64,000 nt of DNA from Pseudomonas sp. MYb185 (GTDB taxonomy: Bacteria > Pseudomonadota > Gammaproteobacteria > Pseudomonadales > Pseudomonadaceae), in NCBI RefSeq assembly GCF_002979975.1, contig NZ_PCQD01000003.1:186001-250000 (forward strand), given 5' to 3'. Each line of letters opens with the position of its first letter. Within the stretch, counting starts at the first letter, position 1. Shown here one piece after another: positions 39,960 to 49,010 of the stretch. A program made the position numbers and the translations under genes. Under the pieces are notes generated by a model. That model did not search any database. It saw only the letters and a program-made list of their open reading frames with translations, and had not been told where the DNA came from.

Positions 39960-40940
39960 TCAGCGGGTCAGACCGAACTCGGCAGCCAGTGCCTTGTAGT
40001 CGTTGACCTGTTGTTTCACATAGGCGTCCAGCTCGTCACCGCTCATGGCGAAGGGATACAACTCGCGGCTTTCGCGCAGCTCGGCGAACTCCTCGGAGGC
40101 CATCATCTTGTCGAAGACGTCTTTCCACCAGGCGAATTTCTCGTCGCTCACCTTCGGCCCCATGTAGAAACCGCGGATCACCGGCCAGGTAACGTCATAG
40201 CCCTGTTCCTTGGCGGTGGGGATCTGTTCGCTGAGCTCACCCGGCAGGCGCTCCTCGGCCATCACCGCGAGAAGGCGAATATCACCGCTTTCGATATGCG
40301 GCATGGAGTCGGAAATGTCGGTGCTGGCCACATGGATATGCCCGCCGAGCAGTGAGGTCACCAGCTCGCCACCGCCTTCCATCGCGACATAGCGCAGCTT
40401 GCGCGGATCGACACCGGCAGCGCGGGCGATCAATGCAGTCTGCATCCAGTCCTGGCTGCCGACGGTGCCGCCGGAACCGATGACCACCTTGCCCGGGTCG
40501 GCCTTGAGCGCAGCGGCCAGGTCATCCAGGGTCTTGAACTCCGAGTCGGCACGCACGGCAATGGCGCCATAGCTGGTACCGAAGGCAGCCAGCCACTTCA
40601 CCGCGCTTTCGTCGTAACGACCGAACTTGCCCTGTGCCAGGTTCAACAGCGAGCCACTGGAGAAGGCGGTAATGGTGCCTTCCTCGGCGGCGCGTTGGGC
40701 GACCACCGCGTTATAGGCCACCGCGCCGATGCCGCCGGGCATGTAGGTCACCCGCATGGGTTTGCTGATGTATTTGCCGTCCAGCAGTGCGCTCTGCGCC
40801 AGCTTGCAGGTCAGGTCGAAGCCACCGCCCGGCGAGGCCGGAGCGATACATTCCGGGCGCCGTGGCTCATCGGCCATGGCAGGGGCCGCCAGACCCAGGC
40901 AGGCCACGGCGAGCAGTACTGTGCGCAGAGATGTTTTCAT
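39960..40940 (-). CDS. tctC: Tripartite tricarboxylate transporter receptor TctC
   Basis: 326 residues with signal peptide (about 1-23, AMA-D). Bug-family periplasmic binding protein: PECIAPASPGGGFDLTCK is the ligand-loop signature and YMPGGIGAVAYN the second. LGGHIHVASTDIS and C-terminal helices complete the fold. By context with opdH and tctDE the ligand is citrate or another tricarboxylate. It is first in the tctCBA run, 47 bp downstream of opdH. Confidence 0.95.
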   Translation of the reverse strand: MKTSLRTVLLAVACLGLAAPAMADEPRRPECIAPASPGGGFDLTCKLAQSALLDGKYISKPMRVTYMPGGIGAVAYNAVVAQRAAEEGTITAFSSGSLLNLAQGKFGRYDESAVKWLAAFGTSYGAIAVRADSEFKTLDDLAAALKADPGKVVIGSGGTVGSQDWMQTALIARAAGVDPRKLRYVAMEGGGELVTSLLGGHIHVASTDISDSMPHIESGDIRLLAVMAEERLPGELSEQIPTAKEQGYDVTWPVIRGFYMGPKVSDEKFAWWKDVFDKMMASEEFAELRESRELYPFAMSGDELDAYVKQQVNDYKALAAEFGLTR

Positions 40941-40987
40941 GTCGCAGTTCCTCTTCGGAGGTTATCAGAATAGCAATCAGGCTAGGT

Positions 40988-42247
40988 TCAGCGGATCGGC
41001 AGCGTATAGCTGACGATCAGCCGGTTTTCATCCAGGTCGCGGGCATAGCTGGAGCGATAGGTCGCATTACGCCAGCGCAGCCCGACATTTTTCAGCGCAC
41101 CGCTCTGCACAATGTATTGCAGCTCGATATTGCGCTCCCAGTCCTTGCCCTGCCCACCGGCGGCGAGCTTGGCCTGGTCTCCGCTGGTATAGCGGGTCAT
41201 GAACGTCAGACCGGGGATGTCCAGCCTGGCGAAGTCATAGTCGTAACGCAGCTGCCAGGAACGCTGGCCGGCTTCGGCAAAATCATTGACCTGCACGAAG
41301 TTGACCAGGTTGGGGTTGCTGCCATCGATGTACGGAAAGGCATTGTCCCCGCGCATCTTCTGCAACGACAGGGCAAGCTTGTGCCCCGCCTGGCCGTAAC
41401 CCAGCACACCCTGCCAGGCCTGGTTGTCGATGCTGCCGGCGCGCGCAGCGCCCTGCTCATCGGACAGTGCCAGGCGCAGCTCGGCGCTCAAGCTGCCGGG
41501 GCCGAACGCCCGGCGGTGCGTCAGAGCCATGACGTGTTGGCGGTAGATGTCATCCAGTTGTGCCAGGTGATAACTGCCCGCCAGGCTGGGAGTGAACTGG
41601 TAGTCCGCCCCCACCCATTGAAAATGATCAGCAGTCACGCCGGCGAAGCGGCTGTTCTTGCTGTTGAGTGCGATATCCTCGGTATTCGAGGATTCGCGCA
41701 GTCTGGTCCTGGTCAGCCGCCCCAGCGACAGACCCAGGTTCTCCATCTCGCCGATCTCCAGCATGCCGCCCTGGAAGGTCTGTGGCAGGATGCGACTGTT
41801 GTTCGGCTTCAGGGTTGGCAACGAGGGCATCAGGTGGCCGACGCGCAACTGCGACTGCGACATACGCACCTTGGCGGTCAGCCCCAGCTTGCTGTATTCA
41901 TCGGCCGCGCGACCGTCATCGTGGGTTGGCAGCAGGCCGGTGCCGGTGCGGTCCGGGCTGGAGTCCAGCTTGACGCCCAGCAGTCCCTGGGCATCCAGGC
42001 CGAAGCCGATCGGGCCGCGGGTATAGCCCGACTGCAGGTTGAGCAGAAAGCCCTGGGCCCATTCGTCGCGCTTGGACTGGCCGGTGCCCTCGCGAAAGTC
42101 GCGGTTGTAATAGATGTTGCGCATTTCCAGACTGGCCTTGCTGCCGGCCAGGAAGCCGTCGGCGGACTGGGCCTGCGCCAGCGGCAGGCAGAGCAGCAGT
42201 GTCAAAGGGGCAGCACGTAACATCAGGGTTGTGGAACTGACTGGCAT
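40988..42247 (-). CDS. opdH: OprD-family porin, OpdH-like (tricarboxylate channel)
   Basis: 419 residues from the ATG at 42247, which has GGAG 7 bp upstream; the ATG at 42259 overlaps that ribosome site and is less likely. Signal peptide ends near AQAQS; the mature start DGFLAGSKASLEMRNIYYNRDF is OprD-like. RSWQLRYDYDFARLDIPGLTFMTRYTSGDQ and the last strand RLIVSYTLPIR close the barrel. In P. aeruginosa opdH lies beside tctCBA and opposite tctDE, exactly as here, and mediates cis-aconitate/tricarboxylate uptake. Confidence 0.9.
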   Translation of the reverse strand: MPVSSTTLMLRAAPLTLLLCLPLAQAQSADGFLAGSKASLEMRNIYYNRDFREGTGQSKRDEWAQGFLLNLQSGYTRGPIGFGLDAQGLLGVKLDSSPDRTGTGLLPTHDDGRAADEYSKLGLTAKVRMSQSQLRVGHLMPSLPTLKPNNSRILPQTFQGGMLEIGEMENLGLSLGRLTRTRLRESSNTEDIALNSKNSRFAGVTADHFQWVGADYQFTPSLAGSYHLAQLDDIYRQHVMALTHRRAFGPGSLSAELRLALSDEQGAARAGSIDNQAWQGVLGYGQAGHKLALSLQKMRGDNAFPYIDGSNPNLVNFVQVNDFAEAGQRSWQLRYDYDFARLDIPGLTFMTRYTSGDQAKLAAGGQGKDWERNIELQYIVQSGALKNVGLRWRNATYRSSYARDLDENRLIVSYTLPIR

Positions 42248-42431
42248 CAGCTTCTCCATTGTTCTTGTTGTACGGAGCGCTGTGCGCTCTCTCTGAATCG
42301 GGTGGTATTCGGTGTAAGGTTCCGCAGCCTAATGTGGAAACCTTTCATCAACCTGTCATCGAAACTTGCCACTGCTGTAGCGCGACTGGCGGTGTAAACT
42401 CGGTTAAACGATCTTAGGGAGGAACGGGCCG
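42248..42431. promoter_or_regulatory. opdH-tctCBA / tctDE divergent control region
   Basis: This 184-bp region separates opdH from tctD. An A-rich motif AACAAGAA (minus strand, 42262-42269), matching AANAANAA, directly precedes the opdH ribosome site. A direct repeat TCATC at 42345 and 42356 (11-bp period) fits an OmpR-type response-regulator site and could bind TctD. Both are motif-level readings. Confidence 0.45.
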
Positions 42432-43100
42432 GTGCGTATTCTGCTGGTGGAAGACGATCCGGAGCTGGCTGACAGCCTGACCCGCGCGCTCAAGGCGGGC
42501 GGTTTGACGGTGGACACGCTGCATGACGGGGTGGCTGCCGACCTGGCGTTGCGCAGCGAGGACTACGCCCTGGCCATTCTCGATGTCGGTCTGCCGCGGA
42601 TGGACGGCTTCGAAGTGCTGCGTCAGCTGCGTGAGCGGCGCCAGACCCTGGCGGTGCTGATCCTGACCGCGCGCGGCGAGGTCAGCGACCGGGTACGCGG
42701 CCTCAATCTGGGTGCCGACGACTACCTGGCCAAGCCCTTCGAGCTCAGCGAGCTGGAGGCCCGGGTCAACGCCCTGCTGCGCCGCAGCCTGATGGGTGGT
42801 GAGCGCCAGCAACGCTGCGGGCCGCTGGTCTATGACCTGACTGACCGCCGCTTCACCCTGGACGATGCGCCCCTGCAACTGCCTTCACGCGAGCATGCGG
42901 TTCTGGAAAACCTGATCAGCCGGCCGGGACGGCTGCTGAACAAGGAGCAACTGGCCAGCAAGGTCTTCGGCCTGGATCAGGATGCCAGCCCGGAGGCGAT
43001 CGAGATCTACATTTCCCGGCTGCGGCGCAAGCTCGATGGCAGCAGTGTGCGCATCGTCACCTTCCGTGGCCTGGGCTATCTGCTGGAAGTCGCCGAATGA
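42432..43100 (+). CDS. tctD: Response regulator TctD (OmpR family)
   Basis: 222 residues, GTG start behind GGGAGG. Receiver domain (about 1-115) with the acidic pocket Glu7-Asp8-Asp9, phospho-acceptor Asp51 and Lys in YLAKPF. The C-terminal winged helix (about 125-220) includes LPSREHAVLENLISRPGRLLNKEQL and the ISRLRRKLDGSSVRIVTFRGLGYLL recognition segment. It regulates the divergent opdH-tctCBA genes in response to tricarboxylates. It overlaps tctE by 4 bp. Confidence 0.94.
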   Translation: MRILLVEDDPELADSLTRALKAGGLTVDTLHDGVAADLALRSEDYALAILDVGLPRMDGFEVLRQLRERRQTLAVLILTARGEVSDRVRGLNLGADDYLAKPFELSELEARVNALLRRSLMGGERQQRCGPLVYDLTDRRFTLDDAPLQLPSREHAVLENLISRPGRLLNKEQLASKVFGLDQDASPEAIEIYISRLRRKLDGSSVRIVTFRGLGYLLEVAE

Positions 43101-44494
43101 GCCGGCGCAGCGCCGGCAGCCTGCGCCGGCGGTTGATGGTGCGGCTGGCGCTGATGCTCAGCCTGCTGCTGGTACTGGCAGCGATCAGCGCCTACTGGAA
43201 TGCCCGGGAGGCCGCCGATACCGCCTATGACCGCTCGCTGCTATCCTCGGCACGGAGCATTGCCGAGCGGCTGTTCGATGCCGAGGGTCGACTGTCCGTC
43301 GAGGTGCCCTATATCGCCCTGGACAACTTTGCCTATGACATCACCGGGCGGCTGTACTATCAGGTGCTGGATCGGCAGGGGGTCTCGGTTTCCGGCTACG
43401 AGGACCTGCCGGCGCCGCCGCAAGGCGTACCCATGACCCGTGACTATCCGGCGCTGGCCCGCTTCTACGATGGCCGCTACCGTGACACCGAGGTGCGCGT
43501 GGTCAGCCTGCTGCAGCCGGTCAGCGTGGGCGATGAGCACGGCATGGCGGAGATCCGCGTGGCGGAAACGCTGAATGCCCGTGAGGGCATGGCGCGCCAC
43601 CTGTTGCAGCGTTCGCTGATCAATCTCAGCGTGCTCAGCATCAGCGCCCTGCTGTTGGTCTGGCTGACGGTGAACGCGGCACTGGGGCCGCTGCGGCGGG
43701 TCAAGGAAGAGGTGGCCAGGCGGCGCAGCGATGATCTGAGCCCGATCAGCACCGAGGGGCTGCAACGGGAAATCAGCCCGTTGGTGGACGCCATCAACCA
43801 CTTCACCAGCCAGCTCAAGGAGAACTTCGAACGTCAGCGCGACTTTATCGCCGAAGCGTCCCACGAGTTGCGCACGCCGCTGTCGGCGCTCAAGGCGCGT
43901 ATCGAATTCGGTTTGCGTTCCACGCGGCCGGAGCAGTGGCGCCAGGCGTTGCAGGATGCCGAGCTGAGCGCCGACCGCACCATTGCGCTGGCCAACCGGC
44001 TGCTGTCCATGGCACGTATCGAGCGCGGCGCCCGGGCAGTGGCCGATGGCAGCGCCGAGCGTATCGCCATGCAGCCACTGGTGCAGGAGGTGGCCATGGC
44101 CATGGTGCCGCTGGCCTATGGACGCGGCGTCGAACTGGCGCTGGACGTGTCGCAGCCCTTTACCGTATGGGGCGAGCCGACCCTGCTGCAGGAACTGCTG
44201 GGCAATCTGATCGACAATGCGCTGGCGCACACTCCGGCGGGTGGACAGATCGTGCTGCGCCTGACATCACCGGCCCGTCTGGAAGTCGAGGATACCGGCC
44301 CGGGCATCCCGGAAACCGAGCGTGCCCGCGTATTCGAACGTTTTTACCGTCAGGGTGGTGAAGGCAGTGGCCTGGGGTTGTCCATCGTCGGCGAGATCTG
44401 TCGTGCGCACCGGGCCGAGATCAGCCTGGAGCAGGGTGAACTGGGCGGTCTGCTGGTCAGCGTGCGGTTTCCGGAAGGCGAACCGGCCACATGA
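43097..44494 (+). CDS. tctE: Sensor histidine kinase TctE
   Basis: 465 residues. Two membrane segments (about 13-33 and 172-192) frame a periplasmic sensor domain that should detect tricarboxylates. A linker/HAMP-like region precedes the HisKA box FIAEASHELRTPLSALKARIEF. The ATPase domain has the N box LGNLIDNALAHTPAGG, G1 VEDTGPGIP and G2 GSGLGLSIVGEI. It phosphorylates TctD; the genes overlap by 4 bp. Confidence 0.94.
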   Translation: MSRRSAGSLRRRLMVRLALMLSLLLVLAAISAYWNAREAADTAYDRSLLSSARSIAERLFDAEGRLSVEVPYIALDNFAYDITGRLYYQVLDRQGVSVSGYEDLPAPPQGVPMTRDYPALARFYDGRYRDTEVRVVSLLQPVSVGDEHGMAEIRVAETLNAREGMARHLLQRSLINLSVLSISALLLVWLTVNAALGPLRRVKEEVARRRSDDLSPISTEGLQREISPLVDAINHFTSQLKENFERQRDFIAEASHELRTPLSALKARIEFGLRSTRPEQWRQALQDAELSADRTIALANRLLSMARIERGARAVADGSAERIAMQPLVQEVAMAMVPLAYGRGVELALDVSQPFTVWGEPTLLQELLGNLIDNALAHTPAGGQIVLRLTSPARLEVEDTGPGIPETERARVFERFYRQGGEGSGLGLSIVGEICRAHRAEISLEQGELGGLLVSVRFPEGEPAT

Positions 44495-44503
44495 GTGGCC
44501 GGT
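44482..44503 (+). terminator. Hairpin at the end of tctE
   Basis: A 9-bp perfect stem (ACCGGCCAC / GTGGCCGGT, 4-nt loop) spans the tctE stop codon. It lies between convergent tctE and the DUF1328 gene. No T-tract is visible. Confidence 0.4.
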
Positions 44504-44530
44504 ATGAGTTTCGCGCTGCGGTTGAGTGAC

Positions 44531-44695
44531 CTATAGCTTGGGGCGACGCCCCATGATGAAGGACACGATGAACAGCACCAGGAATACGATGAACAGGATC
44601 TTGGCGATACCTGTGGCGGTGCCGGCAATGCCACCGAAGCCCAGTACCGCAGCGATGATGGCGATGATCAGGAAGGTAATGGCCCAACTCAGCAT
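44531..44695 (-). CDS. DUF1328 small membrane protein (YtjA family)
   Basis: 54 residues, ATG at 44695, stop TAG at 44531. The sequence [20 protein letters not shown] then [15 protein letters not shown] and the basic end MGRRPKL is typical of DUF1328: two short hydrophobic helices around a GGIAGTA turn. An AGGAG-type ribosome site lies just upstream. Function is unknown; homologues occur in envelope- and osmotic-stress contexts. It is 50 bp downstream of the BON-domain gene on the same strand. Confidence 0.88.
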   Translation of the reverse strand: MLSWAITFLIIAIIAAVLGFGGIAGTATGIAKILFIVFLVLFIVSFIMGRRPKL

Positions 44696-44745
44696 GGTAG
44701 TTCTCCTCGGTTGATGGAATAGCGCTTCAGTGCTTCAGCACCGAT

Positions 44746-45600
44746 CTAGCTCTCCCTGCCGCCGACCCTCAGTGCATCGGCATTGACCCCGCGCACGCCG
44801 CGGATGTTCTCGGCAGTCTCGACCGCCAGGGACTTCTCTGCATCAGTGGCGACCTGACCGCTCAGGGTTACCTGGCCACTCTTGGTTTCCACGGAAATAT
44901 CCAGGCCGTCGAGATTGCTGCTGAACAGGAAGCTGGATTTCACCTTGCTGGTGATCCAGGTATCGCTGATCGCGCCGCCGGCATCATCCACGCGGGCCTT
45001 GGCCCTGTCACTGGTGCCGCCCTCGGCACTGACGTTCAATTTGTTGTCGACCTGACGTACACCCTCGGTATTGCGCGCCAGGCGCTCGGCCAGTTCACTG
45101 GCAGCGTCCGAATCGGCGCGGCCCTCCAGAGTGACTACGCCATCGCGGGTAGTGACATTGATATCCAGGCCTTCGGTATTGCGGTTCCATAGCAGTTTGG
45201 ACTTCACCGTGGCCGTGGTGGTTGCATCATTGAAACGTGTGGAAAAGGCCCGGCCATCGCTGCCATCGGCACTGCGCTCCACCTCTTCCCCAGCTACCTG
45301 CAGCTGGTTGTCGACCTCTCTCACGCCATCCACACCCAGCGCCACCTGTTCGGCCAGGTCGCGGTCCACCTCGGACTCGACTTCGCCGGTCAGGATGGCG
45401 ACGCCGTTTTCGATCTCCACATCGATGCTGAAGGGGCTCAGGTGCCGGTTCAGTGCAAAGGCAGTCCACACCGATCCTTCCTGACGCGCTTCAGTCAACT
45501 GCCGGCTGAGGTCGCCATCAGCGGCATGCGCGGCGATCGGGCTCAGGGCCAGGACACCAGCGGTCGCGGTGGCCATAGCGAGTTTCTTCAATGTATGCAT
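44746..45600 (-). CDS. Periplasmic triple-BON-domain protein
   Basis: 284 residues. Signal peptide (about 1-26, AHA-A), then three BON domains at about 30-103, 117-192 and 206-280. Each has the DIDV...GVVTL-x-G-x-V-x-S/T-x-A core: FSIDVEIENGVAILTGEV, LDINVTTRDGVVTLEGRA, LDISVETKSGQVTLSGQV. BON domains bind phospholipid and stabilise the envelope, as in OsmY. The last residues GVRGVNADALRV close repeat 3. It shares strand with DUF1328 and is divergent from algB. Confidence 0.9.
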   Translation of the reverse strand: MHTLKKLAMATATAGVLALSPIAAHAADGDLSRQLTEARQEGSVWTAFALNRHLSPFSIDVEIENGVAILTGEVESEVDRDLAEQVALGVDGVREVDNQLQVAGEEVERSADGSDGRAFSTRFNDATTTATVKSKLLWNRNTEGLDINVTTRDGVVTLEGRADSDAASELAERLARNTEGVRQVDNKLNVSAEGGTSDRAKARVDDAGGAISDTWITSKVKSSFLFSSNLDGLDISVETKSGQVTLSGQVATDAEKSLAVETAENIRGVRGVNADALRVGGRES

Positions 45601-45818
45601 TGCATGACTCCTTCTTTTCTAGCGGTAACCGCTCAGGGTAGAGCGTTGCAGCTGCCGTGCCAGCTTCGTGTAAAAAAGAAATCCCATATTTTTCAATTGG
45701 TTGTGTCGATGTCCCAGGGGCGTGGCTGTGCACAATGCAAGAAGCGCGGAAAAATCATCGTGCAACTTGCCCGGTTCGCCGCTGACTAATCATTCACAGG
45801 CCATCAACGGAGCGGGCA

Positions 45819-47165
45819 ATGCCAATCACTGATGCTACAGACGGGCGCATACTGTTGGTCGATGACGAACCGGCCATCCTGCGTACCTTTCGCTATTGCC
45901 TGGAAGACCAGGGCTACGAGGTGGCCAGCGCCGCCAGCGCGGCCCACGCCGAAGCGCTGATCCAGAGTCAGGTCTTCGATCTGTGCTTTCTCGACCTGCG
46001 CCTCGGTGCCGACAATGGCCTGGAGGTGCTAGCGCGCCTGCGCGTGCAGGCGCCCTGGATGCGGGTGGTGATAGTGACCGCGCATTCGGCGGTGGATACG
46101 GCGGTCAATGCCATGCAGGCCGGTGCCGCGGACTACCTGGTGAAACCCTGCAGCCCCGAGCAACTGCGTCTGGCCGCCGCGCGGCAGCTGGAGACCAGTC
46201 GCATGGCGGCCCGGCTGCAAGCGCTGGAGCAGGAGGCGCCGGCCGTGGCGGCAACGCTCGATTCCGATTGCCCGATGATGATGGCAGTGCTGGACACTGC
46301 CCGGCAGGTGGCCGATACCGATGCCAACATTCTCATTCTCGGGGAATCGGGTACCGGCAAGGGGGAACTCGCCCGCGCCATCCATGGCTGGAGCGCGCGC
46401 AGCCAGCGTCCCTGTGTGACCATCAACTGTCCGTCATTGAGCGCCGAGCTGATGGAGAGTGAGCTGTTCGGCCATGCCCGCGGGGCCTTTACCGGCGCCA
46501 CCGAGAATACCCTGGGGCGGGTCAGCCAGGCCGATGGCGGTACGCTGTTTCTGGATGAGATCGGCGATTTCCCGCTGCCCCTGCAACCGAAACTGCTGCG
46601 CTTCATCCAGGATCGGCAATACGAACGGGTCGGTGACCCGCTGACCCGTCAGGCCGATGTACGGATTCTCTCGGCGACCAACCGCAATCTGCAGGAGATG
46701 GTCGGCGAAGGCCAGTTCCGCGAGGACCTGCTGTACCGCCTGAATGTCATCACCCTGACCCTGCCGCCGCTGCGCGAACGCGCCGAGGACATCGCTGCCC
46801 TGGCTGAAGGCTTTCTCGCGCGCTTTGTCAGCGATTACGCGCGCCCGGCCCGGGGTTTCAGCGACGAGGCGCTGGCCGCGCTGCAGAGCTGTCGCTGGCC
46901 CGGCAATATCCGCGAGCTGCGCAATGTGATCGAGCGTGCCAGCATCATCTGCACCGCCGAGCGGGTCGAGCTCAGTCATCTGGGCCTGGATGTGCCGCTG
47001 ACCGACAGTGTGCCGCGGGCGGGTGCCCAGCTCAGCCTTGAGGAGCTCGAGCGAGCGCATATCACTGCGGTGCTGGGCAGCAGCGAGACGCTGGAGCAGG
47101 CCGCACGGACCCTCGGCATCGATGCTTCCACGCTGTACCGCAAGCGCAAGCAGCTTGGCCTGTGA
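45819..47165 (+). CDS. algB: Sigma-54-dependent response regulator AlgB
   Basis: 448 residues: receiver (about 8-125, phospho-acceptor Asp59 in CFLDLRLG), AAA+ domain (about 145-380; Walker A GESGTGKGE, sigma-54 contact loop RGAFTGAT, Walker B GGTLFLDEIGDF) and a Fis-type HTH (EQAARTLGIDASTLYRKRKQLGL). The sequence follows P. aeruginosa AlgB closely. There AlgB with KinB controls alginate and virulence genes. It overlaps kinB by 4 bp. The 218 bp upstream carry the promoters of algB and the BON gene. Confidence 0.95.
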   Translation: MPITDATDGRILLVDDEPAILRTFRYCLEDQGYEVASAASAAHAEALIQSQVFDLCFLDLRLGADNGLEVLARLRVQAPWMRVVIVTAHSAVDTAVNAMQAGAADYLVKPCSPEQLRLAAARQLETSRMAARLQALEQEAPAVAATLDSDCPMMMAVLDTARQVADTDANILILGESGTGKGELARAIHGWSARSQRPCVTINCPSLSAELMESELFGHARGAFTGATENTLGRVSQADGGTLFLDEIGDFPLPLQPKLLRFIQDRQYERVGDPLTRQADVRILSATNRNLQEMVGEGQFREDLLYRLNVITLTLPPLRERAEDIAALAEGFLARFVSDYARPARGFSDEALAALQSCRWPGNIRELRNVIERASIICTAERVELSHLGLDVPLTDSVPRAGAQLSLEELERAHITAVLGSSETLEQAARTLGIDASTLYRKRKQLGL

Positions 47166-48946
47166 AGCTGCGCAGCCGGCTGTTTCTCAGTAGCGGCGCG
47201 CTGCTCACGGTGGCGCTGATCGGCCTGCTGCTGGGGATCTTCAGCGTTCTGCACCTGACCCGCGCGCAGAACCAGACGGTGATCAACAGCCTGGGCAGCA
47301 TCGATGCGGCCATGGGTCTGAGCCAGGAACTGAATCGCCAGGTAGCGCTGCTACTGGCCGAGGAGCTGGACCTGTCGGCGATCCGTGCCTCCGATCAGCG
47401 CTTCGATGACTGGCTGCGACGGGCCACACAGGACATGCCCAGCGTGGCCGAGCGCCAGGTGCTGGAACGACTGAGCGAGGCCTATTCGGCATTCGAGGAT
47501 CTGCTGGCCGAGCCGCTGGCGGTGCGCCAGCAAATCCTCGGCAGTGACGAATTCAGCCATCGGTTCAGTACCATCCATGACCATATCGACAGCCTGCTCA
47601 AGCAGTACCTGGCGCAGTTGCGTGCCGGCGAGCAGCATGCCCGTGAGCGTGCCTGGCTGATTGCCGGCTTGCTCGGGCTGGTCGGGGCGGCGGTGCTGGT
47701 GCTGGGGCTGGTCACCGCGCACAGCAGCGCGCAGCGTTTCGGGCGGCCGATCGAGGCGCTGGCCGAGGCGGCGGACCTGATCGGCAAGGGCGACTTCAAG
47801 GTCACCCTGCCGGTCACCACGGTGGCCGAGCTGACCACCCTGAGCCGCCGTTTCGGCCTGATGGCGACGGCGCTGCAACAGTTCCGTGACAGCGATGTGG
47901 AGGCGTTGCTGGCGGAGCAGCGGCGCCTGCAGGCGGTGCTCGACAGTATCGATGACGGTCTGCTGCTGTTCGATCGCAGTGGTCGGCTGCAGCACTTCAA
48001 CCCGGTGGCCGGCCGCCAGCTGGGCTGCGATGCCAGCCAGTTGGGCCTGACCGCCGGGCAGGCACTGCAGCGCCCGGAGCTGGACGAGCAGTTGTGGCAG
48101 GTGGCGCGCGGGCAGGCCCAGTCCGGGGTGCTGGGCGATCTGCAGGTGGATGTGCACGGCACCGCGCGGCTGCTGACCTACAGCATCACCCCGGTCAGTC
48201 ATACCGGTGGGCGTCTGCTGGGCATGGTCATGGTGTTGCATGATGTCACCGAGCAGCGCGCCTTCGAGCGCATCCGCAGTGAGTTCGTGCTGCGTGCTTC
48301 CCATGAACTGCGCACCCCGGTGGCCGGCATGCACATGGCCTTCGCCCTGTTGCTGGAGCGTCTGCAGTTCGCCCCCGGGTCCCGCGAGGATGACCTGCTG
48401 CGCACGGTGGATGAGGAAATGCACCGGTTGGTGCGGCTGATCAACGAACTGCTGGATTTTTCCCGCTACCAGAATGGTCTGCAGACCCTGGAACGCAGCC
48501 CATGCGATGCCGCGGATCTGCTGGTCCAGGCCCGCGAGCGCTTTGTCGACCGGGCCCGGGAACGCGGTCTGAGCCTGCAACTGGACTGCGCCGAGGGGCT
48601 GCCACCGGCCCTGCTTGACCGGCTGCAGATCGAGCGGGTGCTGGACAATCTGTTGAGCAACGCTATCCGCCACAGCCAGTCGGGCGACCGGGTGCGGCTG
48701 TCCGCCACCAAACAGGACGAGCAACTGCTGCTGGCGGTCGAGGATGAAGGCGAAGGCATCCCTTACGGCCAGCAGGCCCGGGTATTCGAGCCCTTCGTGC
48801 AGATCGGTCGCAGCCGCGGCGGGGTTGGTCTGGGGCTGGCGTTGTGCCGGGAAATCGTGCAGTTGCACGGTGGGCGGATCAGCGTGTTTTCGCATCCGGG
48901 CGAGGGCGCACGCTTCGAGCTGTTATTGCCGTTCTCGCCGGCGTAG
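47162..48946 (+). CDS. kinB: Sensor histidine kinase KinB
   Basis: 594 residues from a GTG overlapping the algB stop. Membrane helices at about 10-30 and 162-184 flank a periplasmic domain. A HAMP segment (about 185-240), a PAS domain (about 250-365), HisKA (FVLRASHELRTPVAGMHMAF) and HATPase (NLLSNAIRHSQSG, VEDEGEGIP, GVGLGLALCREI) follow. It is the partner of AlgB and in P. aeruginosa acts mainly as its phosphatase. Confidence 0.95.
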   Translation: MKLRSRLFLSSGALLTVALIGLLLGIFSVLHLTRAQNQTVINSLGSIDAAMGLSQELNRQVALLLAEELDLSAIRASDQRFDDWLRRATQDMPSVAERQVLERLSEAYSAFEDLLAEPLAVRQQILGSDEFSHRFSTIHDHIDSLLKQYLAQLRAGEQHARERAWLIAGLLGLVGAAVLVLGLVTAHSSAQRFGRPIEALAEAADLIGKGDFKVTLPVTTVAELTTLSRRFGLMATALQQFRDSDVEALLAEQRRLQAVLDSIDDGLLLFDRSGRLQHFNPVAGRQLGCDASQLGLTAGQALQRPELDEQLWQVARGQAQSGVLGDLQVDVHGTARLLTYSITPVSHTGGRLLGMVMVLHDVTEQRAFERIRSEFVLRASHELRTPVAGMHMAFALLLERLQFAPGSREDDLLRTVDEEMHRLVRLINELLDFSRYQNGLQTLERSPCDAADLLVQARERFVDRARERGLSLQLDCAEGLPPALLDRLQIERVLDNLLSNAIRHSQSGDRVRLSATKQDEQLLLAVEDEGEGIPYGQQARVFEPFVQIGRSRGGVGLGLALCREIVQLHGGRISVFSHPGEGARFELLLPFSPA

Positions 48947-49010
48947 CATAGAACCATCAACTGCCACGGCAGTCTGATTCCATATATCCACCAATACAGC
49001 AGAGGTTGCC

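Noticed and set aside
47351-48895. Minus-strand open frame of 514 codons opposite kinB
   Set aside because: Antisense to an intact histidine kinase, no motifs.
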